A stretch of DNA of 31,412 bases, taken from NCBI GenBank assembly GCA_038320885.1, contig JBBQER010000045.1:1-31412 (forward strand), written 5' to 3'. How positions within the stretch are numbered: position 1 is the stretch's first letter; the number at the start of each line of letters is the position of its first letter. The notes under the pieces were generated by a model, which did no database searches, was not told the DNA's origin, and saw nothing but the letters and a program-made list of their open reading frames with translations. The stretch is from JBBQER01 sp038320885 (GTDB taxonomy: Bacteria; Actinomycetota; Acidimicrobiia; IMCC26256; PALSA-610). Below, piece after piece: positions 13,821-22,304 of the stretch. The position numbers and the translations under genes are program-made.

Positions 13821-13856
13821 TACCCTCTCGAAGAGCGATCATCGGAGCAAAGGGAG
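13821..13856 (+). promoter_or_regulatory. Promoter -10 and Shine-Dalgarno of the ferritin-like gene
   Basis: TACCCT (13821-13826) is a TAnnnT -10 box predicting a ~30-nt leader. AAAGGGAG (13849-13856) then gives a strong ribosome-binding site 5 nt before ATG 13862. This gene is therefore leadered, unlike several neighbours. Confidence 0.5.
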
Positions 13857-13861
13857 CGACC

Positions 13862-14443
13862 ATGGGGACCAAGCCGAGTTATCTGGGACTGCTCAACGCG
13901 ATCGCGGTCGCCGAAGCACAGGCGCACGAGTATCTCCACGTGTGGGCCGATGCCACCCCGAGCGAAGACGTGCGCAAGGTGTTGTTGACGGTCGCCGCTC
14001 GCGAAGGCGAGCACGGCATGAGCTTTGCGAAGCGAATCAACGAGCTCGGCTACGAAGAGCGCTGCAAGGACGACTCCGGTCTTACCAAGGCGATGGAGAT
14101 CGTGAAGTCGGACTGCTCGGATCTCGAGAAGATGAAGGCACTCAAGCTCAACAAGCTCGACACCGGCGACAAGCCCGACATCTTCGACGGTTTGTTCAAG
14201 GATCACTCCATCGACATCCGTACGGGCGAGCTGCTCGGTCGCTACATCGCCGAGGAGCGCGACACCGCGCGTCTGCTGCGGAGCTGTTACGAACAGCTCG
14301 TCGCCGCGTCCAAGTCGAAGTCGTCGCCGCCGGCCACGGATTCACTCGACACGCTTTCGGCCAAGGTCGACACGCTGTGCCGCGCGGTCGAGGAGCTGCG
14401 CCAGATCGTGTGCGCGCAGGCCATGCCCACCACCGCGGCCTGA
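13862..14443 (+). CDS. Ferritin-like / rubrerythrin-like helical-bundle protein
   Basis: This 193-residue, all-helical protein has two halves that each look like a ferritin helix pair. The first, AIAVAEAQAHEYLHVWAD and REGEHGMSFAKRINELGY, supplies Glu18, Glu48 and His51. The second, residues about 115-145 (HSIDIRTGELLGRYIAEERDTARLL), supplies Glu123 and Glu131/132. An ExxH ladder of this type binds a di-iron centre, so roles in peroxide or iron handling are plausible. The rubredoxin domain of true rubrerythrins is absent. The C-terminal 40 residues (SLDTLSAKVDTLCRAVEELRQIV) form a predicted coiled coil after a Ser/Lys-rich linker and may mediate assembly. A strong RBS fixes the start. Confidence 0.75.
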   Translation: MGTKPSYLGLLNAIAVAEAQAHEYLHVWADATPSEDVRKVLLTVAAREGEHGMSFAKRINELGYEERCKDDSGLTKAMEIVKSDCSDLEKMKALKLNKLDTGDKPDIFDGLFKDHSIDIRTGELLGRYIAEERDTARLLRSCYEQLVAASKSKSSPPATDSLDTLSAKVDTLCRAVEELRQIVCAQAMPTTAA

Positions 14444-14472
14444 CCCGCTCCGAGCCCGGTCGCCGGCACCGG

Positions 14473-14503
14473 TTGAACGCATCGCGCTCCCGCCCCGTAT
14501 AGG
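14473..14503 (+). promoter_or_regulatory. Leaderless promoter of the cupredoxin gene
   Basis: TTGAAC (14473-14478), a 19-bp spacer and TATAGG (14498-14503) lie 5 nt before ATG 14509. No Shine-Dalgarno fits between the -10 and the ATG. Confidence 0.5.
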
Positions 14504-14508
14504 GGTGC

Positions 14509-15177
14509 ATGCGTAGGGGGCTCGCGGGGGCTGCGATTGGACTGGCGGGGTTCGCGATCGCGCTGGTACCGGTCACAGCCGCCGGCGCGGCCGCCGATCC
14601 CGCGGTGACGATCTCGGCGAGTTGCGGCGGCCCCACGTTCTGCTTCACCCCGTCGACCCTCACGATCACCGACGGCGACACGGTCACCTGGACGAACTCG
14701 TCGGGCACGGACCATTTCGTCGGCCGCTGCGATCCCGCCGGCTGCGACGGCGCGAGCGGCGGGACGGGAACCGGTCCGTCGTTCGGGTCGAGCATCATCC
14801 CCGACGGCTCGACCTTCTCCCACACGTTCCACGGCGCCGGTACGTACACCTACTTCTGCGCGATCCACGGCTACGCGGCGATGCACGGTGTGATCGTCGT
14901 CACCGCCGCGCCGCCATCGACGACCGCAACCACCGCGACAACTGCCGCGTCGTCGACAACGGCACACTCCGCGACGACTGCGTCCGCCCCTGGGTCGACA
15001 CCGGACTCGATCGCGGCGGGGACACCCGCGTCATCCGGGGCCGACCCCGCGCTCGCGCACACGGGCCACGACACCGGCGGTTTGCTGGCGGTCGGCATCG
15101 CCGCCCTGGTGCTCGGATTGGCCGCGTGGGGTGGCTGCACCCCGAGACGCGGCGTGTTGCCCCGATTGCGGCGATAA
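14509..15177 (+). CDS. Cell-wall-anchored cupredoxin (plastocyanin-like) with LAHTG sorting signal
   Basis: This 222-residue surface protein has four parts. First is a signal peptide (about 1-29, ending AAGAAA). Next is a type-1 copper domain (about 30-132) with ligands His69 (TDHF) and Cys117-x2-His120-x4-Met125 in YFCAIHGYAAM. Then comes a Ser/Thr/Ala-rich linker (134-178), likely wall-spanning and possibly glycosylated. The C-terminal sorting signal has LAHTG (182-186), a hydrophobic helix (GLLAVGIAALVLGLAAW) and an Arg-rich tail. LAxTG is the known motif of class E sortases in actinobacteria. An extra Cys pair (Cys74, Cys79) and a glycine-rich insert distinguish the copper loop. Role: probably electron transfer or copper binding at the cell surface. 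No sortase gene is in the window. Confidence 0.88.
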   Translation: MRRGLAGAAIGLAGFAIALVPVTAAGAAADPAVTISASCGGPTFCFTPSTLTITDGDTVTWTNSSGTDHFVGRCDPAGCDGASGGTGTGPSFGSSIIPDGSTFSHTFHGAGTYTYFCAIHGYAAMHGVIVVTAAPPSTTATTATTAASSTTAHSATTASAPGSTPDSIAAGTPASSGADPALAHTGHDTGGLLAVGIAALVLGLAAWGGCTPRRGVLPRLRR

Positions 15178-15212
15178 CGCACCTCGGGTGACACTCGTCG
15201 TGTGAAGCGACA

Positions 15213-17702
15213 GTGACATTCGCGCGCTTTCTCGCCCGAGTCGACCTCCGGCTGGCTCGCCGGTGGGTGGCGTCGATCCTGCTGCTCGCTCTGGCCGGCG
15301 GCGCCGCGCTGACCGCGGCGCAAGCAGCCCGCCGTACCGACACCGCGTTTACCCGCGCTCTCGCCGACGCGCGCACATCGGACGCGGTGGTCAGTGCCGA
15401 CACCTTCACGTACGACCCGTCGAAGCTGGCAGGCCAACGCGCCAAGGGCATGAAGCTGCTGGACGCAGTCGACCGCCTGCCGATGGTCGTCACCCACGGC
15501 CGCGTAGGCGGCGCGAACGTCGTCTTGATGAACGGCGACAAGGTCGACGACCGTGTCTCGAGTGACTCGGCATTCGGCAACGTCGCCTACGACACCGATG
15601 TCGGGCGCACCATCTCGAGGCTCAGGCTTTCCGCGGGACGGCCGGCCCGGCTGGACCGCGCCGACGAGATCGTGGTCACCGCCAACATCGCCAAGCTCGC
15701 CGGTTGGCACGTGGGATCCCGAGTGACCGACCTGCGCGAGTTCGACCCCGACGAGTTCGACCAGAACGGACAGCCATCGGCTCACAAGGGAACGCGCCTG
15801 TCGATGCGCGTCGTCGGAATTGGAGAACGGCCCGACGAGCTCCTGCTCCGGGCGACCGAGCGGGAACCGCGAATCTTCCTCACACCGGCATTCGCGCAGC
15901 GATTCCCCGATTCGGTGTTCTATCTCGGCGAAAACGTTCGGCTCCGGCACGGGCGCGCCGATCTCACCGCGCTCCGCCGAGCGGTCGCGCGGATCAACCG
16001 CGCCGCTCCCGACGTCGGCCTGTCGATCGCGCCCACCGCCGAGGGGCTCGCCGAGGTGAACCGCGCCAATGGCCCACTGGTGAAGGGTCTGTGGATACTC
16101 GCGGCGCTGGCCGCACTCGTCGGCATCCTGCTGGCCGCGCAGTCGCTAGGGCGCTCGTTCTCCGCGCGCGCCAATGACCACGCGCAACTCCGCGCGATTG
16201 GCGCGACGCGACCGCAGCGATTGACGGCCGAGATCACAACCCTCGCCGCGGTTGCGCTCGTCGCCGCCGTTCTCGCCGCCGCGATCGGGTGGATGCTCTC
16301 GCCCCTTACGCCCATCGGTGCCGCGCGCGCGACCGAACCACACTCCGGCTTCGCGCTGAATGTCGCGCTCAGCGCGCTCGCGATCGGGGCGATCTTCGTC
16401 GGCACGGTGCTTGCCGCGCTCCCGGCGGTCCTGCGGGTCGCCTCCACGCGCGAGCTCCCCGGGAACGCGGCGAGCGAAACCAGACCCCGGCGCTCGCGCC
16501 TCTCCGACCTCGTCGCCCGGTCGGGGCTCGGCCCGTCGGCGACCATCGGGACCCGACTCGCGTTGCAGCCGGGTCGCGGCACAACCGCCACCCCGGTACG
16601 CAGCGTCCTGGCGAGTCTCACCCTCGTGATCGTCGCCGTCACGACGACGTACGCGTTCGGTGCGAACCTCCAACGGTGGACCGAGACCCCACGCCTCTAC
16701 GGATGGAACTGGGACGCCGCGCTCGGGAGCAACTTCGGCGGAATTCCCGGGAAGTTCGAAGAGCCGCTCGCGCACTTCGACAACGTCGAGCGGGCGGGCG
16801 GCCTCAACGTCGGCAAGCTGACGGTCGGGCGCCACACGATCCCCGCGATCGGGGTGCATCCGCTGCGCGGGTCGGTCGCGCCGGTCATCGACGACGGCCG
16901 CCTGCCGCGAAACGCCCATGAAGTCGTCCTCGGCGCCCAAACGATGCGCACGCTGCACACGCGCATCGGATCCACGATCACCGGCACCGTCGACGACGAG
17001 CGCGTGCGACTCGAGGTCGTCGGCCGCACCACCTTCCCGGCATTCGGCAACGAGCGATACGCGCTCACCGGCCTCGGGAAGGGCGCGCTCGGAACCACCG
17101 ACCTGTTCAAATTCCGCCGGGAGTTGGAGCCGACCGGTCATTACAACTACATGGCCTTCCGCTTTGCACCCGGTACCGCGACCAGAAGCGAGCAGAAGCT
17201 CCGCGCCTTCCTCGCCGAACAGGGCTGCCCCGATCCGACCTGCGTGCTCACCGACACGTCTCCCTCGATCCGACCCGCCGAGATCGACGGCTACCGCAGC
17301 GCACGCGGTCTCCCGCCGACCGTTGGCGTGGTTCTCGTACTCCTCATGGTCGCGACGCTCACGCACGTGCTCATGAGCACGATGCGACGACGCGAGGCGG
17401 ATCTCGCGGTGTTGCGCGCGATCGGGTCGTCGTCGCGCAACCTTGTCGCCATCTTGCGATGGCAGGCGCTCGTGCTCACCGCATCGGCGATCCTGATCGG
17501 CCTCCCGCTCGGGCTCATCGCGAGTCGCCTGGCGTGGGCGAGGTTCAGCCATTCGCTCGGCATCGCGCCGGGCACGGTCATGCCGCTGCTGATTCCGGGA
17601 CTCGCGGCAATCGGCCTGCTCGCGCTCGCGTGCCTGCTGGCAACACTCGCCGGACTGCGCGTCCCGAGCATCGCCCGCCGGCACCGTTTCAGCGGCCAGT
17701 AG
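15213..17702 (+). CDS. ABC transporter permease, FtsX/MacB type (orphan), 829 aa
   Basis: This large membrane protein has the duplicated FtsX layout: TM1 near 18-37 and an extracytoplasmic MacB-like core (about 40-285). A helix trio follows (about 290-310, 340-362, 383-406), the last running into a cytoplasmic loop. Then come TM at about 465-483, a second extracytoplasmic core (about 490-695) and a final helix trio (about 703-725, 755-775, 790-816). The cytoplasmic motif RREADLAVLRAIGSSSRN is the FtsX coupling segment that normally docks on a LolD/MacB-type ATPase. No ATPase gene adjoins it. Such permeases usually act in lipid/lipoprotein extraction or peptide efflux. The start GTG 15213 aligns with the paralog at 28780-31173. 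Confidence 0.92.
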   Translation: MTFARFLARVDLRLARRWVASILLLALAGGAALTAAQAARRTDTAFTRALADARTSDAVVSADTFTYDPSKLAGQRAKGMKLLDAVDRLPMVVTHGRVGGANVVLMNGDKVDDRVSSDSAFGNVAYDTDVGRTISRLRLSAGRPARLDRADEIVVTANIAKLAGWHVGSRVTDLREFDPDEFDQNGQPSAHKGTRLSMRVVGIGERPDELLLRATEREPRIFLTPAFAQRFPDSVFYLGENVRLRHGRADLTALRRAVARINRAAPDVGLSIAPTAEGLAEVNRANGPLVKGLWILAALAALVGILLAAQSLGRSFSARANDHAQLRAIGATRPQRLTAEITTLAAVALVAAVLAAAIGWMLSPLTPIGAARATEPHSGFALNVALSALAIGAIFVGTVLAALPAVLRVASTRELPGNAASETRPRRSRLSDLVARSGLGPSATIGTRLALQPGRGTTATPVRSVLASLTLVIVAVTTTYAFGANLQRWTETPRLYGWNWDAALGSNFGGIPGKFEEPLAHFDNVERAGGLNVGKLTVGRHTIPAIGVHPLRGSVAPVIDDGRLPRNAHEVVLGAQTMRTLHTRIGSTITGTVDDERVRLEVVGRTTFPAFGNERYALTGLGKGALGTTDLFKFRRELEPTGHYNYMAFRFAPGTATRSEQKLRAFLAEQGCPDPTCVLTDTSPSIRPAEIDGYRSARGLPPTVGVVLVLLMVATLTHVLMSTMRRREADLAVLRAIGSSSRNLVAILRWQALVLTASAILIGLPLGLIASRLAWARFSHSLGIAPGTVMPLLIPGLAAIGLLALACLLATLAGLRVPSIARRHRFSGQ

Positions 17703-17729
17703 CCACCGGATACGAGCGCCGCCGACCAT

Positions 17730-17735
17730 TATCCT
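17730..17735 (+). promoter_or_regulatory. Leaderless -10 box of the DMT transporter
   Basis: TATCCT stands 7 nt before ATG 17743 in the 40-bp gap after the FtsX gene, so transcription would start at the ATG. The -35 is not evident. Confidence 0.5.
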
Positions 17736-17742
17736 CCCCGGA

Positions 17743-18696
17743 ATGCCGAGGCTCGTCGCAGTCGAGCTGACCTCGAACCATGTGGGGCTCGCGGTCGTCT
17801 GTTCCGTCGCGGCCGCGTTCTCGTACGGGCTGAGCAACGTGTTGCAACAGCACGAGGCCGAGCAGATTGCGGAGAGCGAGACGCTCAGGCTGGGCCTCCT
17901 GCGTCAGCTCGCGCACCGTCCGCGCTGGCTCGTGGGCATCGCGGCCGACGTGGGCGGCTACGTGTTCGAGGCGCTCGCGCTCGGTGTCGGCACCCTCGTG
18001 CTGGTCCAGCCGATTCTCTCGACCTCGTTGCTGCTCTCGTTGTTCCTCGGCGGCGTGATCAACGGGCGCCACATCAGCCGCTCGGGATGGATCGCCGCGG
18101 TCGTGCTCGCGATCGGCGTCGCCGTGTTCCTCTACACGGTCGCCCCGACCGAAGGGATCCAAGTCGCGGAGAACCGCTCGTGGCTGATCGCCGCGCCACC
18201 CATCGTCGGGTTCGTGCTCGCAGCCATCGTGCTGGCGCGCATGACGTCCGGATCGGCGCGCGCGGCGTTTCTCGGACTGGGGGCCGGCACCTTGTTCGGT
18301 ACGAGCGCCGTGCTCACGAAGGCCTTCGTCCACTTTCTCGGCGACGGCGCGCTGGGCTGGGTGCTGCACTGGGAGCCGTACGCGCTGGCCGTCAGCTCGA
18401 TCACCGGCCTGGTCCTGGCCCAGAGCGCATTCCAGACCGGCGCCCTCGCGGCGGCGGTCAGCGCCGAACAGGTTCTCCAACCGCTCACCGGCGTCGCGCT
18501 CGGCATCGGCCTCCTCAACGAGCGGCTCGAGCTGTCGGGCCCCATCGGAACGCTCATCGTCGGTGCCGCACTCATCGCGATGCTCGGCGGTGTGCTCGCG
18601 CTCGCACGGGTCGAACACCCCGAGATCGAGGATCGCGACAACCTGAACCCGCAACCGGGCGCTCTCCCACCTACACCCAGACCGGCCGAGGGCTGA
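17743..18696 (+). CDS. DMT-superfamily / NIPA-like transporter
   Basis: This 317-residue polytopic protein has about nine hydrophobic helices. The N-terminal GLAVVCSVAAAFSYGLSNVLQQ and the GTLVLVQPILSTSLLLSLFLGG segment are typical of EamA/DMT carriers and the related NIPA-like (DUF803) Mg2+ transporter group. The second half repeats the fold (GLGAGTLFGTSAVLTKAFV, AVSAEQVLQPLTGVALGIGLLNERL). The C-terminal 40 residues are hydrophilic and proline-rich. The substrate cannot be assigned. A leaderless-type -10 box 7 nt upstream suggests its own promoter rather than read-through from the permease. Confidence 0.85.
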   Translation: MPRLVAVELTSNHVGLAVVCSVAAAFSYGLSNVLQQHEAEQIAESETLRLGLLRQLAHRPRWLVGIAADVGGYVFEALALGVGTLVLVQPILSTSLLLSLFLGGVINGRHISRSGWIAAVVLAIGVAVFLYTVAPTEGIQVAENRSWLIAAPPIVGFVLAAIVLARMTSGSARAAFLGLGAGTLFGTSAVLTKAFVHFLGDGALGWVLHWEPYALAVSSITGLVLAQSAFQTGALAAAVSAEQVLQPLTGVALGIGLLNERLELSGPIGTLIVGAALIAMLGGVLALARVEHPEIEDRDNLNPQPGALPPTPRPAEG

Positions 18697-18734
18697 CGCC
18701 GGTCCGAAGGCTAGGGTGACGGCGGGGTGCTTCG

Positions 18735-19172
18735 GTGAAACGATTCTTTCGCGTCCAACGACTCGTCGCAGTCGCAATGATCGTGGCCATCGTCGTCGGG
18801 CTCGCGATCGGATTGTGGCCGGTCCACGCCAACGTCTTCGGCGACGCGACATATTCGTGCGGCAGCGGATTCATCCACAGCACCCACGACTGGAACGTCG
18901 ACAGCACCGCGCTGCAGTTCCAGCGAAGTGGCGACGAGACCGCGACCGGGCTCCCGGCGAGCATCTGTCCCGACAAGGTCGACAGTCGCCGTGACCTCGC
19001 CCTCCTCGTGATGGCGTTCAGCCTCGCGATCGGCCTGCTCTCCACGCTGTTCCTCGAGCGGCCGCGTGCACGCAACTTCCGATCGACGATGTTTGCGAAC
19101 GGGCGGCGAAGCGCGGTGCGGGCCCCGATGCCGCCGCGGCGTCCGCAACCGAAAGACACGAGCATCCCGTAG
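18735..19172 (+). CDS. Two-TM membrane protein of unknown function
   Basis: This 145-residue protein starts at GTG 18735, 17 nt after a TAGGGT -10-like box (18712-18717). An N-terminal helix (LVAVAMIVAIVVGLAIGLWP, about 10-29) leads to an extracytoplasmic loop with two cysteines (YSCGSGFIHSTHDW, ASICPDK) that may form a disulfide. A second helix (LALLVMAFSLAIGLLSTLFL, about 88-107) follows, then a basic proline-rich cytoplasmic tail. The topology is therefore N-in, loop-out, C-in. I recognise no family. The VOC gene begins 7 nt after its stop, so the two are probably co-transcribed. Confidence 0.75.
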   Translation: MKRFFRVQRLVAVAMIVAIVVGLAIGLWPVHANVFGDATYSCGSGFIHSTHDWNVDSTALQFQRSGDETATGLPASICPDKVDSRRDLALLVMAFSLAIGLLSTLFLERPRARNFRSTMFANGRRSAVRAPMPPRRPQPKDTSIP

Positions 19173-19179
19173 CTCGCAC

Positions 19180-20085
19180 ATGGCGCTCACCGACGGCCGC
19201 CTCTTCCACGTCAACGTCAACTGCACCGATCTCGAACGATCGCGCCGCTTCTACGTCAACGGACTCGGCTTGCGCGAAGGGGTGCGCACTGCCGCCGATC
19301 GCGCGCAGAGCGGTGCCGCGTTCGGGCTCGACCGGGCGCGATGGGACGCATGGATCCTGGTCGGCCCGGACGCGTTCGAAGGCAGTGCGATCGACTTGCT
19401 CGAGTGGCAGGAACCGGCGCCCGTACGAGCGGCCCCCGCTCGATTCGAGGCCTGCGGCTTCCAGCGCCTCGGGCTGATCGTGCCCGACTTCGACGCCGCG
19501 CTCCGACGCGTACGCGACCTCGGCGGCGCGGTGTGGAGCGACCCGTTCCAACACTCGATACCCGACGGCGGCAAGATCCGGCTGGTGATGGCGAACGATC
19601 CCGACGGGACTCCGCTCGAGTTGATCGAGGGCGACGATGCGCGCGTCACATTCGTCGGGGTCGGGTGCGCCGACCTCGATCGGTCGATCGCCTTCTACCG
19701 TTCATTGGGGTTTCGAGACGTGGCGCGCTTCCCGAGCACCAACGACCACGGAGATCACTTGCGCATCGACGGGCCCGTCGCCATGGAAGAAGTGATGATG
19801 CGCGCGCCGACGAAGAGCGAGATGTACGTCATGCTCGTCGGCTGCACCATCCCGTCACCGATACACGCGACTGCGCGACCGGCCAACACGATCGGGATGT
19901 GGCGCACCGCGTTGCTCGTCGCCGACCTCGACAATGCCTACGACGAGCTCGGCCGACTCGGCATCACCACGCTGTCACCACCCGTCGCGATGGAGATGGG
20001 ACCCGGGCTGCCCGAGTTGCGATTCGTCTGCGGCGCGGGTCCCGACGGAGAGGTGATCGAGTTGATCGAGCAGCCGGCGGGTTAG
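19180..20085 (+). CDS. Two-domain VOC (glyoxalase/extradiol dioxygenase-fold) protein
   Basis: This 301-residue protein contains two vicinal-oxygen-chelate modules. The first runs about 1-150, from FHVNVNCTDLERSRRFYVNG to GTPLELIEGDD. The second runs about 155-300, from FVGVGCADLDRSIAFYRSLGF to DGEVIELIEQP. Each ends with the metal-ligand Glu of the ELIE motif and begins with an N-terminal strand, where His10 is a candidate ligand in domain 1 and the equivalent position in domain 2 is Gly/Val. Possible roles are a lyase, isomerase or ring-cleavage-like enzyme, or a binding protein. Context with a flavin monooxygenase and a PhyH oxygenase on the opposite strand suggests catabolism. Its TAG overlaps the convergent gene's TAA by two bases. 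Confidence 0.88.
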   Translation: MALTDGRLFHVNVNCTDLERSRRFYVNGLGLREGVRTAADRAQSGAAFGLDRARWDAWILVGPDAFEGSAIDLLEWQEPAPVRAAPARFEACGFQRLGLIVPDFDAALRRVRDLGGAVWSDPFQHSIPDGGKIRLVMANDPDGTPLELIEGDDARVTFVGVGCADLDRSIAFYRSLGFRDVARFPSTNDHGDHLRIDGPVAMEEVMMRAPTKSEMYVMLVGCTIPSPIHATARPANTIGMWRTALLVADLDNAYDELGRLGITTLSPPVAMEMGPGLPELRFVCGAGPDGEVIELIEQPAG

Positions 20086-21251
20086 CTCGATTCCGCGAGC
20101 CGGGCCTGCGTGTACGCGGTGAGCGTGTTGTTGTCGACGTAGAGGTGCTGGGTGCCGGCGTGGATGTCGCGGAAGCACCGCTGCAGCACGCCCCCGTTGC
20201 GCAACGCCGACGTTCCCGCCCACGTGTATGCGAACCGGGCCGCGTCGGCGGCGACCCGAGTTGCGTACGTCGTTGCCTGGCGCAGGCGCTGTTGCTGTAC
20301 CTGCGAGCACGAATCACCGCCGAGCACGGTGGACTCGGCTTCGGCGAACGATTCGAACACGTAGCCGCGCGCGGCGCGCATCGCCGCGTCGTGCATCGCG
20401 AAGTCGTGCTGGAAGAGCTGTTCGGTCGCAACCGACGGGCCGCCCATGCGCGCTTTGGTCGGCGCCAGCTCGAGAATCTCGACCAGTGCCCGCTTCCCGA
20501 CGCCGAGCGCGAAGCCGGCGTGCCCGGCGGCCACCAGCCCGAACAGGCCGATCCCGTAACCGCTACCGCCGCGCCGGGCCTCCGCCGCCAGGAGGGGGAA
20601 CGTGAAGCCCGCGTCGACGAACTGCTCGTCGACCACGTAGTCGTAGCTCCCGGTGCCGGCGAGACCGAGAACGTCCCAGTTGCCCTGCAGCTCGACCTGA
20701 TCCGGACGAAGGAACACGACGCGCATCGCGGGCAAGCCCACGTCGTCGGTCATCGCCTCGCCGTGCGCGTCGACCTCCTGCGCTCCTGCGCCGAACCACG
20801 TCGAGTGCGCGCATCCGCTCCCGAACTGGTACTTGCCCGAGACGACGTAGCCGCCGTCGACCGCCCGGGCCGAGCCGACCGGACCGAGCATGCCGGCGTG
20901 GATACCCAGAGCCCCGGCGGGGAACATCGCGGCCGAGGCCTCGGCGCCAGTGTATATCGCCGCGAAGCACGACGTCGTGATGTTCGCCATCACCGACCAG
21001 CCGGTGGAGCCGTCGGCGTACGCGAGCTCCTCGAACACCTCGAGCACATCGGCCAGTGCGGCCTCGGAGCCGCCGAGCTCCTTGGGCACCAGCAGCCAGA
21101 ACAGCTCCGCGGCGCCGACCGCGTCGACCACGACCTGCGTCGTGGTGGTGTCGGCCTCGGCCCGCGCCGCTTCCCGCTCGATGAGCGGCCTGAGCGCGCG
21201 GGCACGCCCAACCAAGGGAGAGGTCGGGAGCTCGGACGTCGTGTCAGCCAT
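20082..21251 (-). CDS. Acyl-CoA-dehydrogenase-fold flavin monooxygenase (HpaH/HsaA-like)
   Basis: This 389-residue protein has the acyl-CoA dehydrogenase fold: N-terminal helices (LRPLIEREAARAEADTTTTQ, LVPKELGGSEAALADVLEVF), the DGSTGWSVMANI segment, a central beta domain (VSGKYQFGSGCAHSTWF) and a C-terminal helical domain. The C-terminal RDIHAGTQHLYVDNNTL, with no catalytic Glu of true dehydrogenases, is the signature of the group D flavin-dependent monooxygenases (HpaB/HsaA type 2 domain). These need a separate flavin reductase, and none is adjacent. The substrate is probably an aromatic or other ring compound. It starts 3 nt after the PhyH gene's stop, a tight operon. Confidence 0.88.
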   Translation of the reverse strand: MADTTSELPTSPLVGRARALRPLIEREAARAEADTTTTQVVVDAVGAAELFWLLVPKELGGSEAALADVLEVFEELAYADGSTGWSVMANITTSCFAAIYTGAEASAAMFPAGALGIHAGMLGPVGSARAVDGGYVVSGKYQFGSGCAHSTWFGAGAQEVDAHGEAMTDDVGLPAMRVVFLRPDQVELQGNWDVLGLAGTGSYDYVVDEQFVDAGFTFPLLAAEARRGGSGYGIGLFGLVAAGHAGFALGVGKRALVEILELAPTKARMGGPSVATEQLFQHDFAMHDAAMRAARGYVFESFAEAESTVLGGDSCSQVQQQRLRQATTYATRVAADAARFAYTWAGTSALRNGGVLQRCFRDIHAGTQHLYVDNNTLTAYTQARLAESS

Positions 21252-21254
21252 CGT

Positions 21255-22019
21255 TCACCTCGTGTGTGTGCACCGCTCGCCGGCCGTGGCATCCGGCGCG
21301 ACCTCAGCGCCGTCGAAGTCGGCGAGCGTGCTGATCCGGAACCGCCCGTCGGCCGCCGATGACTTCGTCATCACGTCGTTGCGCGCGGCGTAATACTGCG
21401 CGCGTGTGTAGCGCTCGCTCTCGGGGGCGTAGCTCGCGACCAACACCCGACGCGGCCGCGCGGTCCGGTTGGCATCGCTGTAGTGCGGCACCAGACCGTC
21501 GAGACAAACCGCCTCTCCCGGCTCCAACTCCACCGCGGTCCACCCGAGGTCGCGCGCGATGTCTTCCCGCACGACACCGCGGTCGTCGGTCGCCAGTACC
21601 TCGTCGACACCGCCCGCGAGCCAGAGGCAACCCGACTCGGTCGAGCACGCGTCGATCGCGACCAGGATCGACATCACCTGCTTCACTCCCGGATATGCGA
21701 CGCGGTCCTGATGCGGGCGGAACCCGGCACCGCCGGGCTGCTTGTAGTTGATCTTGTCCTTGAACGCGACCACGCGTTCACCGATCGCGGCCGAGGCGAC
21801 GCCACGGAGCGGCCCGTCGACCAGCGCGGCGACACCCTCGTGACACACCGAGACGTTCTCGGTGCGACAGATCGCGGGCCCGGTCTCCGTCGCCTCGGCG
21901 TAGTGACCCCAGCGGTGACTGCCGGCCGGCCACGCCTCGATCTCGGCGGTCCACTCCCGGAGGCTGCTCGTCGCGGCCTCGTCGAGCACTGTTACCGGCC
22001 GCTGGTCCTGCTCCCGCAT
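21255..22019 (-). CDS. Phytanoyl-CoA dioxygenase (PhyH)-family Fe(II)/2OG oxygenase
   Basis: This protein has 254 residues from ATG 22019. The PhyH triad is His103-x-Asp105 (FRPHQDRVAYPG) and His179 (LDGLVPHYSDAN). Arg189/Arg190 (ARPRRVLVASY) are positioned to bind 2-oxoglutarate. FKDKINYKQPGGAGF is the family's lead-in strand, and SGCLWLAGG is the conserved turn. The enzyme hydroxylates an unknown small molecule. The frame is open upstream to 22226 but that part is low-complexity Arg/Pro/Gly and overlaps a better alternative frame, so I place the start at 22019. It is the first gene of a two-gene operon with the flavin monooxygenase. Confidence 0.9.
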   Translation of the reverse strand: MREQDQRPVTVLDEAATSSLREWTAEIEAWPAGSHRWGHYAEATETGPAICRTENVSVCHEGVAALVDGPLRGVASAAIGERVVAFKDKINYKQPGGAGFRPHQDRVAYPGVKQVMSILVAIDACSTESGCLWLAGGVDEVLATDDRGVVREDIARDLGWTAVELEPGEAVCLDGLVPHYSDANRTARPRRVLVASYAPESERYTRAQYYAARNDVMTKSSAADGRFRISTLADFDGAEVAPDATAGERCTHTR

Positions 22020-22138
22020 GGCGACAGCATCGCGCGCGCCTCGATGAGCTCCACTACCTGGCGGACCGCGGCGGTGCGGGGGATGCCCATTCCCCGGGCC
22101 AGCTCGACGAATCGGCGCGGTTCGGACGTCGGAGGCAA
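21992..22138 (-). CDS. Possible 48-aa ORF, helical, upstream of and overlapping the PhyH gene
   Basis: From TTG 22138 this frame reads FVELARGMGIPRTAAVRQVV followed by ELIEARAML, which looks like two amphipathic helices and could be a helix-turn-helix fragment. It ends with TAA 21992-21994, overlapping the PhyH start by 28 nt. No RBS precedes the TTG and an in-frame TGA lies just upstream. It may be a decayed gene tail, a small translationally coupled leader, or chance. Confidence 0.22.
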   Translation of the reverse strand: MPPTSEPRRFVELARGMGIPRTAAVRQVVELIEARAMLSPCGSRTSGR

Positions 22139-22264
22139 AGCGCGGTGCGAGCGCTCGAATCGTTGTCATCGAGCGCCCGCAGCGCACCGGTTTCTCAAGT
22201 GTCTTGGTTGACTCGATTGACATCACGCACCGCGGCTGCGGGCGTCACGTCACTGACGGGCTAG

Positions 22265-22300
22265 GCGGTGCGGGCGCCGATGGCAGCGCGCCCGCACCGC
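22265..22300. terminator. 13-bp GC-rich hairpin, candidate terminator
   Basis: GCGGTGCGGGCGC (22265-22277) pairs perfectly with GCGCCCGCACCGC (22288-22300) across a 10-nt loop. There is no T-run on either side, as is common for actinobacterial terminators. Orientation is undecided. On the minus strand it follows the neighbouring hairpin at 22305-22337. Confidence 0.55.
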
Positions 22301-22304
22301 GCCG

